From positions 1-64,000 of the forward strand of contig NZ_JAPJIV010000018.1 in assembly GCF_026241895.1 (NCBI RefSeq): a DNA stretch of 64,000 nt. The letters are read 5' to 3'. Each line of letters starts with the position of its first letter. Positions within the stretch are counted from its first letter, which is position 1. Under the pieces are notes generated by a model that was given only the letters and a program-made list of their open reading frames with translations, did not search any database and had not been told where the DNA came from. Below are positions 24,545 through 32,386 of this stretch, in pieces. The stretch is from Pseudomonas sp. RIT-562. GTDB lineage: Bacteria; Pseudomonadota; Gammaproteobacteria; Pseudomonadales; Pseudomonadaceae. A program made the translations under genes and the position numbers.

Positions 24545-25573
24545 ATGCATGCCGTGCCTTCCTCCACCGATACGATCCCTGGCAAAGTTCGGGGTGACTG
24601 GACGCCAATCAACTACGACCTGCGTGACACCTGGTTCCCGGTGTCCCATAGCCGCGACCTGGGTAACCGGCCCATTCGCCGGATCATTCATGCTCAGCCC
24701 TATTACCTGTGGCGCGACAACGGGCGTGCGGTGGCGGCCGAGTTTCACCCGCATTTCCCCCATAAAGAGCTGACACTCACAGCGTTTACCGGGGGACGGG
24801 GCTTTTATCCGCTGGTTGAGCGCTACGGGTACATCTGGGTCTGGTACGGTAATCCGGACGCTGCCGACATGCAGTTGCTCCCGCATATTCCGTTTCTTCC
24901 CCAGGATGGCAGTCTTCCCGGTTACACCCAGCGAACCGTGCGGTTTGATGCGACCTCGGCGCTGTCGGTGGAAAACCTGATTGATCTGACCCATGCCGAT
25001 TTCCTGCATGCCAATACCATTGGCGACGGTGTAAGCGAGTCGGACGTGGTGGAAGTGCAATGGACCTCCGAGACCGTGACTCGCACCCGTACCGTGGCGC
25101 AAAAGTCAGTGGCGCCGATCATGCGCTGGGTCGGCGGCGTGCGCGCCAGGTATCAGGATTTTCGCGCCGTGCTGCACATTCATCTACGCAGCAACGTATG
25201 CATCTCCTATCCGCGCTTTCGCCCCGGTTACGACGTGCCCAACCTGCAACCCTTCCTGCCGGTGGGCAAGCATCGCTCGCGGTGTGACGTCACCTTCAAC
25301 ACCACCGCTGCACCCGCACCTTTTCGTTATGTGATGCCGCGCATCAACTACATCATCCAGCCCCAGGACAACTCGGTGGTGCGCCCGCAGAACCAACGTT
25401 ATTTCGAGGTCGACCCACGTCGCGACCTGCACTCGCGCTTCGATACGCCGGGTACCCGTTATCGCTACCAGATGGAGCAGTTGGCCGAACGCCAGCGCGC
25501 TGGCCAATTCACCTACGGCGGCGATGCTGAACCCGGGCGCGACATCACGGCCTTGCTCGGCATGAACGACTGA
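24545..25573 (+). CDS. VanA-like oxygenase subunit with intact iron site and no Rieske cluster
   Basis: A 342-residue homologue of vanillate-demethylase-type oxygenases. Its catalytic motif is perfect: N144-L-I-D147-L-T-H150-A-D-F-L-H155. The Rieske domain is not: where C-x-H and C-x2-H should stand, the sequence is FHPHFPHKELTLTAFTGG, with no cysteine in the first 190 residues, and it is about 30 residues shorter than usual before FYPLVERYGYIWVWYG resumes the family pattern. It must receive electrons from another Rieske protein, most simply the one encoded just upstream. Likely chemistry is O-demethylation or hydroxylation of an aromatic or alicyclic substrate. No reductase gene is in the window. 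GGAG stands 10 bases before the ATG. Confidence 0.87.
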   Translation: MHAVPSSTDTIPGKVRGDWTPINYDLRDTWFPVSHSRDLGNRPIRRIIHAQPYYLWRDNGRAVAAEFHPHFPHKELTLTAFTGGRGFYPLVERYGYIWVWYGNPDAADMQLLPHIPFLPQDGSLPGYTQRTVRFDATSALSVENLIDLTHADFLHANTIGDGVSESDVVEVQWTSETVTRTRTVAQKSVAPIMRWVGGVRARYQDFRAVLHIHLRSNVCISYPRFRPGYDVPNLQPFLPVGKHRSRCDVTFNTTAAPAPFRYVMPRINYIIQPQDNSVVRPQNQRYFEVDPRRDLHSRFDTPGTRYRYQMEQLAERQRAGQFTYGGDAEPGRDITALLGMND

Positions 25574-25597
25574 CACCAATGTACGAGGAGTGCTGCA

Positions 25598-26377
25598 ATG
25601 GATCTGGGTATTGGCGGACGTATTGCTCTGGTGTGCGCATCCTCTCGGGGACTTGGCAAAGCCTGTGCGCTGGCATTGGCGCAGGAGGGCTGTGAGGTGC
25701 TGATCAACGGCCGCGATGCCGAGAGCCTGGAACACACTGCGCAGGACATCTTGCGCAGCACCGGCCGGCTGCCGCGCACCGTGGTGGCCGACCTGTCCAC
25801 CGCCGCCGGGCGACAGGCGCTGCTGGCTGCCTGTCCGGTGATGGATATTCTGGTGACCAACAACGGCGGGCCAGAGCCGGGTCGTCCGGAGGATTGGGAT
25901 CATGCTGCCTGGCTGGCGGCCATTGAGGCCAACATGCTCTCGGGTATCCTGCTGATTCAGGCGGTGGTCGTTGGTATGCGTGCGCGAGGTTTCGGCCGTA
26001 TCGTCAATATCACCTCGGCGATGGTTAAGTCGCCCCGGTTGCCATTGGGTTTGTCCACGGCGGCGCGTGCGGGGCTGACCGCTTTTTGCAAAGCTCTGTC
26101 GGTCGAGGTGGTGCGGGACAATGTGACGATCAACAATCTGCTGCCGGAGCGCATTGAGACGGACCGTCTGCGCTTTATGACCGAGCAACTGGCGGAACTT
26201 CGCCAGCTCAGTTTTGAGCAAGCACGGGTGGAAATGCTCAAGCCGATAGCCGCACGACGATTTGGCCAGCCGAGCGAACTGGCAGCGGCCTGCGCATTTC
26301 TCTGTTCGGCGCAAGCCGGCTATATCACCGGGCAAAATTTGCAGATCGACGGCGGCAGCTATGCCGGATTGATTTAG
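25598..26377 (+). CDS. Atypical short-chain dehydrogenase/reductase, catalytic Tyr and Lys missing
   Basis: A 259-residue SDR. The NAD-binding turn reads VCASSRGLGKACALALAQEG, the variant ASSRGLG of a FabG-like branch. NNGGPEP replaces the NNAG motif. Ser140 is present, but the positions of the active-site Tyr and Lys (S+13 and S+17) are Ser153 and Arg157 in GLSTAARAGLTAF. The C-terminal IDGGSYAGLI is typical of the family. It may be a dehydratase-like or non-catalytic member. GAGGAG precedes the ATG. It is the third gene of the oxygenase operon and overlaps the convergent VOC gene by 4 bases. Confidence 0.85.
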   Translation: MDLGIGGRIALVCASSRGLGKACALALAQEGCEVLINGRDAESLEHTAQDILRSTGRLPRTVVADLSTAAGRQALLAACPVMDILVTNNGGPEPGRPEDWDHAAWLAAIEANMLSGILLIQAVVVGMRARGFGRIVNITSAMVKSPRLPLGLSTAARAGLTAFCKALSVEVVRDNVTINNLLPERIETDRLRFMTEQLAELRQLSFEQARVEMLKPIAARRFGQPSELAAACAFLCSAQAGYITGQNLQIDGGSYAGLI

Positions 26378-26781
26378 CCACCCCGGCGTTCTTTCCAGTC
26401 GGCGGGCGGCACTTCGCTGGCGTCGAAATCCAACTCCACTTCAACCCCATTGGGGTCCTGGATGAACAGCTGCCACGTGCGCTCGGCGCCGGGCGCACGG
26501 ATCACTTTGAATCGCACGCCGTGCTCACTCAGGTGTTTCCACATCCTCTGCAAGCCCTGGGCATGAAACGCCATATGGTCAAGCACGCCACGTCGCGGCT
26601 CCGGCATTTGTGATACGCCCACCACATGCAGAACTGGTTGTTCCTGGGTGTACAGCCAGAATCCGGGAACCGGGAAGGGCGGGCGTGGCCCCTCCACCAA
26701 CCCGAGTACTCCAACATAGAAATTTCGTGTCGCCTCCAGTTGGTCGGAGACGATGGTGAAGTGGTCCATGCGCAGGATCAT
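26374..26781 (-). CDS. VOC-family (glyoxalase/dioxygenase fold) protein
   Basis: A 135-residue one-module vicinal-oxygen-chelate protein. ILRMDHFTIVSDQLEATRNF opens the first beta-alpha-beta unit, DHMAFHAQGLQRMWKHLSEH the second, and QDPNGVEVELDF is the C-terminal metal-ligand strand. Putative metal ligands are His6, His69-type positions and Glu in VEVELDF. It could be a lyase, isomerase, epimerase or dioxygenase. The ATG at 26781 has AAGG upstream. An internal ATG at 26769 is the alternative. It is transcribed divergently from the CoA-transferase gene. Confidence 0.82.
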   Translation of the reverse strand: MILRMDHFTIVSDQLEATRNFYVGVLGLVEGPRPPFPVPGFWLYTQEQPVLHVVGVSQMPEPRRGVLDHMAFHAQGLQRMWKHLSEHGVRFKVIRAPGAERTWQLFIQDPNGVEVELDFDASEVPPADWKERRGG

Positions 26782-26973
26782 CGCAACGCCCTTAATCGGC
26801 TTTTAGTGATATTTAGACGAATTGTTATTTATTGTTCATATTCATGCTTATGATTCTATATTCGGAATACTAATCTATCTATGGAATTTATCGCCGATCG
26901 CTTAGGGTAACGCCATGGATTCGTTCTGCAGCTCTGCTGCAAAACGCTAAGCGCAGAAGAAGACAGGTGCTGA
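26782..26973. promoter_or_regulatory. Divergent promoter region, VOC gene and CoA-transferase gene
   Basis: About 190 AT-rich bases with TGTTCA at 26833-26838, inside ATTGTTCATATTCATG. The same TGTTCA/TGAACA core recurs in promoter regions at 46288, 56815 and (as TGAACG) 61854. It is a candidate site of a cluster regulator, with no direct support. Confidence 0.35.
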
Positions 26974-29211
26974 ATGAGCCAGGCAATCCTCGAAGGAATT
27001 CGCGTCATCAGTCTGTGTTCCGGCATTGCCGGATCTGCCGCTGGCATGCATCTTTGCGAAGCGGGTGCCGAAGTGGTGATGATCGAGCCACCCGCCAACC
27101 GTGCCAGAGAGAAACAGGCGCTGTTTGCTGTGCTTAACCGTGGCAAACGAAGTGTCATCCTCTGCCTGGAAAATGCCGCAGATCGCCAGCAACTGAACTC
27201 GTTGCTAGCCAGCGCCGATGTGCTGCTGCATGACTTCACCCCCGCGGTAGCGCAGGCCCATGGTCTGGCAGACGCGCAGCTCACTGCAGACTTCCCTCGA
27301 TTGGTTATCTCAGCGATCAGCGGCTGGCCCCATCGGCATGCACTGGCGAATTCCATTCCCCGGGAAACGCTTATCCTGGCGCGCCTGGGCCTGTTGGACG
27401 AACAGCCGGCGCATCGCCCCGGCCCGGTGTTCGTACGCATGCCATTTGCCAATTGGCTGGCCAGCTGGCTGTGTGTGGTCGGGGTGATGGCGCGGTTACT
27501 GGCGCGCGACCGTGACGGCTGCGGCGGCATCGCTCATACGAGTTTGGCTCAGGCAGCCTTGGTGCCAATGACCATGCATTGGAACCGCGCACAAACACCG
27601 ACCCCGGCCTTTGCCAAAGGTCTGGATAAACACATTCCAATTCCATTGCACCAGTGCGCTGATGGCCGCTGGTTGCATGTGCATTATTCGCCGGACAAAT
27701 CCCCTTGGATGGCCGCGGCACTCAGTGAGTTCGGCGAAACCGAAGTGGCTCGCTTGAACGCGCTGTGGCCATCGAGCCATGTGGCGCCAAACTTCGGCGC
27801 CAACAAGGCGATCATTGCCACACGGTCGGCACAGGAATGGGTCGAGCATTTCTGGCAGCACGACGTTGCTGCGCAAATTGCCGCTCCATTTGGCGATATC
27901 TACTTCGACGAACAAGCACGCCTGAATGGCTATGTGGTTGAAGTCGACGATGTGCAGTTGGGCAAAACACTGCAACCAGGCCCTGCCTGGCAGGTGCAGC
28001 CACCCGCACGAGTTGGCGGTAGCGCACCTCTGGCAGGTGAGGGGAACGCCGGACTGTCTGGCGCCGATGCTGTGATCCCTTCGCAACTGCCCAGGTCGAG
28101 TCCGGCGCCCTTGCCTCCGCTGCACGGTCTGAAAGTACTGGATCTGGGCGCCTATCTGGCCGGGCCGTTTGCCTGCATGTTGCTGGCGGACCTGGGGGCA
28201 GAAGTCATTAAAATCGAGGCGCCCAAGGGCGATGCCATGCGCCGCCTGGAGCGGATTTTCAGCGGTACCCAGCGTGGCAAATTGGGCGTCGCGTTGCAGT
28301 TGGGCGATCGGCAGACCGAGCCCGCCGTAGAGGCGTTGGCACGTTGGGCCGATGTGGTACACCACAACATGCGGCTTCCCGCCGCACGCAAGCTCAAGGT
28401 CGACTACGAGAGCCTCAAAGCGCTCAACCCGCAGCTGGTGTATTGCCATGTCAGTGCCTACGGACCGACCGGACCGCGCACGGATTGGCCGGGCTTTGAC
28501 CAACTGATGCAGGCCTCTTGCGGCTGGGAAGTCGAGCAGGGCGGTGAGGGCCAGGCGCCCATGTGGCTGCGCTTCGGCGTGGGTGATTTTTTTGCCGGTC
28601 TGTCCTCGCTCTACGCCTTGCTCCTGGGGTTGTATGAGCGCAACCGCAGTGGCGTCGGACAAATGGTCAGCTCGTCATTGCTGGGCGCCACGATGCTGTC
28701 GATGAGCGAAGCGGTGGTGCTGGAAGACGGCAGCCTCACACCAATCGATCATTTGGACGCGCAACAGACCGGTCTGAGTGATGCCCATCGTTTGTATCGG
28801 TGTAGCGATTCCTGGCTGGTGGTGGCAGCGCTGCAACCGGATGAGGTGCAACGTTTCGAGAGGCTGGTGGATGATCAGCCCGAAACCTGGTTTGCCGATC
28901 AGACCCGGCAAGCGGCGCTCGCCTCATTGGTCGCAGCGCAGGTTCCTGCACAGGCAGTGCTGGAAGCGCAGATGGATGCCTTTCTCGACAGCCCCGAACA
29001 CGCCGAAGCGGGTCTGCACGCTCATTACTCACATGCTGTTTACGGTGACCTGCAACAGATCGGCGCGTTCTGGGACTTCGGCAACTTGCCGTTATCGCTG
29101 CAGCGTCCGCCACCCGCCCTCGGCCAACATACCCGGCAAGTTCTGGAAGGCCTCGGCTTTACCGGCAGCGAGCTCGAACGATTGGCCTCGGTTGGCCTGG
29201 TGGCGCTGTAA
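26974..29211 (+). CDS. Fused two-domain family III (CaiB/BaiF) CoA-transferase-like protein
   Basis: A 745-residue protein made of two CaiB/BaiF units in tandem. The first spans about residues 1-350 (GIRVISLCSGIAGSAAGMHL) and the second about 375-745 (LKVLDLGAYLAGPFACMLLA, then DLGAEVIKIEAPKGDAMRRL), with a Pro/Ala-rich linker. Single-domain members have about 400 residues and act as dimers. The catalytic aspartate of the VDVSL.EA motif is not seen: the first unit has His188 (IAHTSLAQA) and the second Ser566 (MVSSSLLGA) at that place. It should move CoA between acids, or use another mechanism. AGGTG precedes the ATG. It starts an operon with SDR, acyl-CoA dehydrogenase, kinase and SDR. Confidence 0.85.
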   Translation: MSQAILEGIRVISLCSGIAGSAAGMHLCEAGAEVVMIEPPANRAREKQALFAVLNRGKRSVILCLENAADRQQLNSLLASADVLLHDFTPAVAQAHGLADAQLTADFPRLVISAISGWPHRHALANSIPRETLILARLGLLDEQPAHRPGPVFVRMPFANWLASWLCVVGVMARLLARDRDGCGGIAHTSLAQAALVPMTMHWNRAQTPTPAFAKGLDKHIPIPLHQCADGRWLHVHYSPDKSPWMAAALSEFGETEVARLNALWPSSHVAPNFGANKAIIATRSAQEWVEHFWQHDVAAQIAAPFGDIYFDEQARLNGYVVEVDDVQLGKTLQPGPAWQVQPPARVGGSAPLAGEGNAGLSGADAVIPSQLPRSSPAPLPPLHGLKVLDLGAYLAGPFACMLLADLGAEVIKIEAPKGDAMRRLERIFSGTQRGKLGVALQLGDRQTEPAVEALARWADVVHHNMRLPAARKLKVDYESLKALNPQLVYCHVSAYGPTGPRTDWPGFDQLMQASCGWEVEQGGEGQAPMWLRFGVGDFFAGLSSLYALLLGLYERNRSGVGQMVSSSLLGATMLSMSEAVVLEDGSLTPIDHLDAQQTGLSDAHRLYRCSDSWLVVAALQPDEVQRFERLVDDQPETWFADQTRQAALASLVAAQVPAQAVLEAQMDAFLDSPEHAEAGLHAHYSHAVYGDLQQIGAFWDFGNLPLSLQRPPPALGQHTRQVLEGLGFTGSELERLASVGLVAL

Positions 29212-29261
29212 CGGTGGGCCTATTGCCCGACAGGATTTTTCGACAAGCACAAGGAATACCC

Positions 29262-29999
29262 ATGTACGAGTTGGATTTCAGCGGTAAAACCGTGCTGGTA
29301 GTTGGCGGGTCCAGTGGCATCGGCAATGGCATTGCGCAGAACTTTCGCCAGCGCGGTGCCGAGGTGCATGTCTGGGGTACGCGTGCCTCGGCGGCGGCCT
29401 ATAACGACTCACCTGACTCTAATCTTGAAGGCCTGCATTACGCCCAGGTAGACGTCGCGGATGCGGCATTGATCGAAGGGGTCTGTGTGCCATTCACCCG
29501 CCTGGATGTGTTGGTGCAGGCACAAGGCACGGTGCTCTACGACCGTCAGGAATTTCTCACCGAGGGTTTCAAGCGAGTACTCGACGTCAACCTCACCAGC
29601 CTGATGGTGTGCGCGCAGAAATTTCACCCACTGCTGATGCAGGCCAAGGGTTCGATGATCACTGTCAGCTCCGCTGCCGCCTTCCACTCCACGCGTGGCA
29701 ACCCGGCCTACAACGCCTCGAAAACCGGTGCTTTCGGACTGACTCGCACCCTGGCCGAAGCCTGGGCACGTGACGGCATCCGGGTGAATGGCATTGCCCC
29801 CGGTTTGGTGGAAACCAAGCTGACGCGGGTGACCACCAGCAACCCCAAGCGCCTCGAAGGCGCATTGCGCGCCATTCCTCAAGGGCGCTTGGGCACGCCC
29901 CAGGACATGGCCAACGTGGCCCTGTTCCTTGCCTCGCCGCTGGCCAGCTATGTGCTCGGCCAAACCCTGTTGGTCGACGGCGGCATGCTGCTGGCCTGA
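29262..29999 (+). CDS. Short-chain dehydrogenase/reductase
   Basis: A 245-residue classical SDR. VVGGSSGIGNGIAQNFRQRG binds NAD(P), and the catalytic Ser-Tyr-Lys set is present in ITVSSAAAFHSTRGNPAYNA followed by SKTGAFGL. VNGIAPGLVETKL and VDGGMLLA complete the fold. The frame is open from 29214, but AAGGA at 29251-29255 supports the ATG at 29262. It should oxidise a secondary alcohol or a 3-hydroxyacyl-CoA. It lies between the CoA-transferase and the acyl-CoA dehydrogenase in the same operon. Confidence 0.9.
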   Translation: MYELDFSGKTVLVVGGSSGIGNGIAQNFRQRGAEVHVWGTRASAAAYNDSPDSNLEGLHYAQVDVADAALIEGVCVPFTRLDVLVQAQGTVLYDRQEFLTEGFKRVLDVNLTSLMVCAQKFHPLLMQAKGSMITVSSAAAFHSTRGNPAYNASKTGAFGLTRTLAEAWARDGIRVNGIAPGLVETKLTRVTTSNPKRLEGALRAIPQGRLGTPQDMANVALFLASPLASYVLGQTLLVDGGMLLA

Positions 30000-30023
30000 T
30001 CGCTATTTGCTAGGAGACACACC

Positions 30024-31319
30024 ATGGCCTGGGACTTTCAGACCGACCCCGAGATACAGGCGGAACTGGATTGGATCGAGCAGTTTGTACGGGAGGAAGT
30101 CGAGCCCCTCGATCATGTGCTGGGCAGCCCGTGGAATATCCACGATCCGTTGTTCAAGCAACTGGTCAAACCGCTGCAAGCGCAGGTGAAGGCTCGCAAG
30201 TTGTGGGCGTGTCACCTGGGCCCGGAACTGGGCGGGGCAGGGTATGGCCAGGTGCGCCTGGCATTGATCAATGAAATTCTCGGCCGCTCGCTGTTCGGCC
30301 CGATTGTGTTTGGCTGCCAGGCCCCCGATTCAGGCAACGGGGAAATCCTCGCCCATTACGGCACCCCGGCGCAGAAGCAGCGCTACCTGCAACCGTTGCT
30401 CGATGGCGATATCGTGTCCTGCTTCGCCATGACCGAGCCGCAAGGTGGCGCGGATCCTGCCGTGTTCACCACCGAAGCGGTGCGCGATGGCGATGACTGG
30501 CTGCTGAACGGCGAAAAATGGTTCGCCTCCAATGCCCGCTACGCAGCGTTCTATATCGTGATGGCGGTCACTGATAAAAGCGTATCGGTGTATGAAGGCA
30601 TGTCGATGTTCATCGTCGCCGCTGACGCGCCCGGGGTGAGCATTATCCGTAACGTCGGTATCGCCGATGACCCCGCCGCCACCCATGCTTACCTGTCATT
30701 CGACAAGGTGCGAGTGCCTGCGGGCGACATGCTCGGTGCGCCCGGCCAGGCATTTGTCGTGGCTCAGGTGCGGCTCGGTGGTGGCCGCGTGCACCATGCC
30801 ATGCGGGTGATCGGCCAGGCGCAAAAAGCCCTTGATGCACTCTGTGAACGATCCCTGTCGCGTAGTACCCAGGGCAGCCGCCTGGCGGACAAGCAGATGG
30901 TCCAGGAAAAAATTGCCGATTCGTGGATCGAACTGGAGCAGTTTCGCTTGCTGGTGATGCGTACGGCGTGGCGCATCGATCAGTATCAGGACTACAAGCG
31001 GGTGCGCAAGGACATCGCTGCGGTGAAAGCCGCCATGCCCAAGGTGTTGCATGACATCGCCGCGCGCGCCCTGCATGTACATGGCTCGTTAGGGGTATGC
31101 GAAGAAATGCCGTTTACCGGGTACATCGTCCGCTCCTTCCAGATGGGGCTGGCCGACGGGCCCACCGAAGTGCACAAAGTCACGGTGGCCAAACAGCTGC
31201 TGCGCGACTATCAGCCCTGCGACGAGTTGTTCCCCGATTACCATCGGCCCACCGCCGCGGCCCGCGCCCGGGAAAAATACGCCGGCGTGCTGGCCAGTCT
31301 CGGCGAGCGCGACGTATGA
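30024..31319 (+). CDS. Acyl-CoA dehydrogenase of the ACAD10/11 (LvaC-like) type
   Basis: A 431-residue acyl-CoA dehydrogenase-fold flavoprotein. CFAMTEPQGGADPAVFTTEA near residue 135 is the FAD contact, and LHVHGSLGVCEEMPFTGYIV near 350 precedes SFQMGLADGPTEVHKVTVAK, where the ADGPxEVH signature of ACAD10/11-type enzymes replaces YEGT. In that group the enzyme acts on 4-hydroxyacyl-CoAs after phosphorylation by a partner kinase and eliminates phosphate. Here the partner kinase gene starts inside its stop codon (ATGA). GGAG lies 8 bases before the ATG. The physiological substrate is unknown. Confidence 0.88.
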   Translation: MAWDFQTDPEIQAELDWIEQFVREEVEPLDHVLGSPWNIHDPLFKQLVKPLQAQVKARKLWACHLGPELGGAGYGQVRLALINEILGRSLFGPIVFGCQAPDSGNGEILAHYGTPAQKQRYLQPLLDGDIVSCFAMTEPQGGADPAVFTTEAVRDGDDWLLNGEKWFASNARYAAFYIVMAVTDKSVSVYEGMSMFIVAADAPGVSIIRNVGIADDPAATHAYLSFDKVRVPAGDMLGAPGQAFVVAQVRLGGGRVHHAMRVIGQAQKALDALCERSLSRSTQGSRLADKQMVQEKIADSWIELEQFRLLVMRTAWRIDQYQDYKRVRKDIAAVKAAMPKVLHDIAARALHVHGSLGVCEEMPFTGYIVRSFQMGLADGPTEVHKVTVAKQLLRDYQPCDELFPDYHRPTAAARAREKYAGVLASLGERDV

Positions 31320-32368
31320 ACGATTGGCAGGATCTGGTCGACCTCGAGCGCCTGGCCGACTGGATGGACACCCAAGACCTGGAAAGTGGCCCGATCAAGG
31401 CTGCGGTACGTTTAGCCGGCGGCACGCAGAATCTGCTGCTGCGCTTTCGGCGAGGCGTGCGTGAATTCGTGTTGCGCCGGCCTTCCCTGGAACTGCGCGA
31501 AGTCGGCGGTAAAACCATCGTCCGTGAAGCGCGCCTGCTCAAGGTATTGGCCGGATCGCAAGTGCCCCATGCCGGTTTGATCGCCGACTGTACTGACCAG
31601 GCCGTTCTGGGCTCCAGTTTTTATTTAATGGAACCAGTGCAGGGCTTCAACCCCAATAGCGCCGCAGGATTGCCAGCACCCCATGCTGAACGGCCGGCGC
31701 TGCGCAGGCGCATGGGCTTTGCCATGGTGGATGCGCTATTGCGTCTGGGCGACATTGACTACCAGGCGGTGGGGCTGGCGGACTTTGGCCGCCCGGACGG
31801 TTTTCATCAGCGTCAGGTCTCACGCTGGCTGGCACACTTGGACAGCGTCAAAGACTACCCCGGTTGGCCGGGGGCGAGCAGCCTGCCGGGACTTGCACGT
31901 TTGGCCAATTGGCTGAGCGATCATTGCCCGCAGCAGTTTGAGGCCGGTATTCAACATGGCGACTTTCACCTGTCCAACGTCATGTTCCGGCATGACTGCG
32001 GGGAGTTGGCCGCGGTCGTCGATTGGGAGCTGGCGACCATCGGTGATCCGTTGCTCGACCTTGCCTGGCTGGTGGTCACCTGGCCCTGTGCCGACGGTCG
32101 TGGTGCCGGCACCATCGAAGTGCATCCCTGGGACGGCTTTTGCAGCAGCGACGAACTGGTCGCCCATTACCACGCCGGCAGCTCGCGCTCGTTGGCGGAC
32201 TTCACCTGGTACCTGGTGTTGGCGGGTTTCAAACTCGGCATCTTTCTCGAAGTCAGTTACGCCCGTGCGTGTGCGGGTAAAGCCTCGATGGTCACGGGTG
32301 AAAAACACCACGCCTCAGCGTTGCATCTATTCGCTACGGCGTTGCAGCGCATCGATCAAACCGCCTGA
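31316..32368 (+). CDS. Phosphotransferase (APH fold), LvaA/ACAD10-like kinase
   Basis: A 350-residue aminoglycoside-phosphotransferase-fold kinase. The ATP-binding lobe (VRLAGGTQNLLLRFRRGVRE) is followed by the catalytic loop H214-G-D216-F-H-L-S-N221 and the metal-binding D236 in VVDWELATIGDPLLDLAWLV. In the LvaA/ACAD10/11 group this fold phosphorylates the hydroxyl group of 4-hydroxyacyl-CoA thioesters. The 4-base overlap with the acyl-CoA dehydrogenase gene indicates stoichiometric synthesis of a kinase/dehydrogenase pair. The frame is open upstream, but ATG at 31316 gives the right length and coupling. Confidence 0.87.
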   Translation: MNDWQDLVDLERLADWMDTQDLESGPIKAAVRLAGGTQNLLLRFRRGVREFVLRRPSLELREVGGKTIVREARLLKVLAGSQVPHAGLIADCTDQAVLGSSFYLMEPVQGFNPNSAAGLPAPHAERPALRRRMGFAMVDALLRLGDIDYQAVGLADFGRPDGFHQRQVSRWLAHLDSVKDYPGWPGASSLPGLARLANWLSDHCPQQFEAGIQHGDFHLSNVMFRHDCGELAAVVDWELATIGDPLLDLAWLVVTWPCADGRGAGTIEVHPWDGFCSSDELVAHYHAGSSRSLADFTWYLVLAGFKLGIFLEVSYARACAGKASMVTGEKHHASALHLFATALQRIDQTA

Positions 32369-32386
32369 TAACCAGAGGGAAAGCCC

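Noticed and set aside
24545..25573. Normal single-gene VanA-type oxygenase alpha subunit
   Set aside because: The Rieske ligands are absent, so it cannot work alone like VanA.
27496..28662. 388-codon minus-strand frame within the CoA-transferase gene
   Set aside because: Antisense shadow without motif. The plus-strand protein has continuous CaiB/BaiF similarity.
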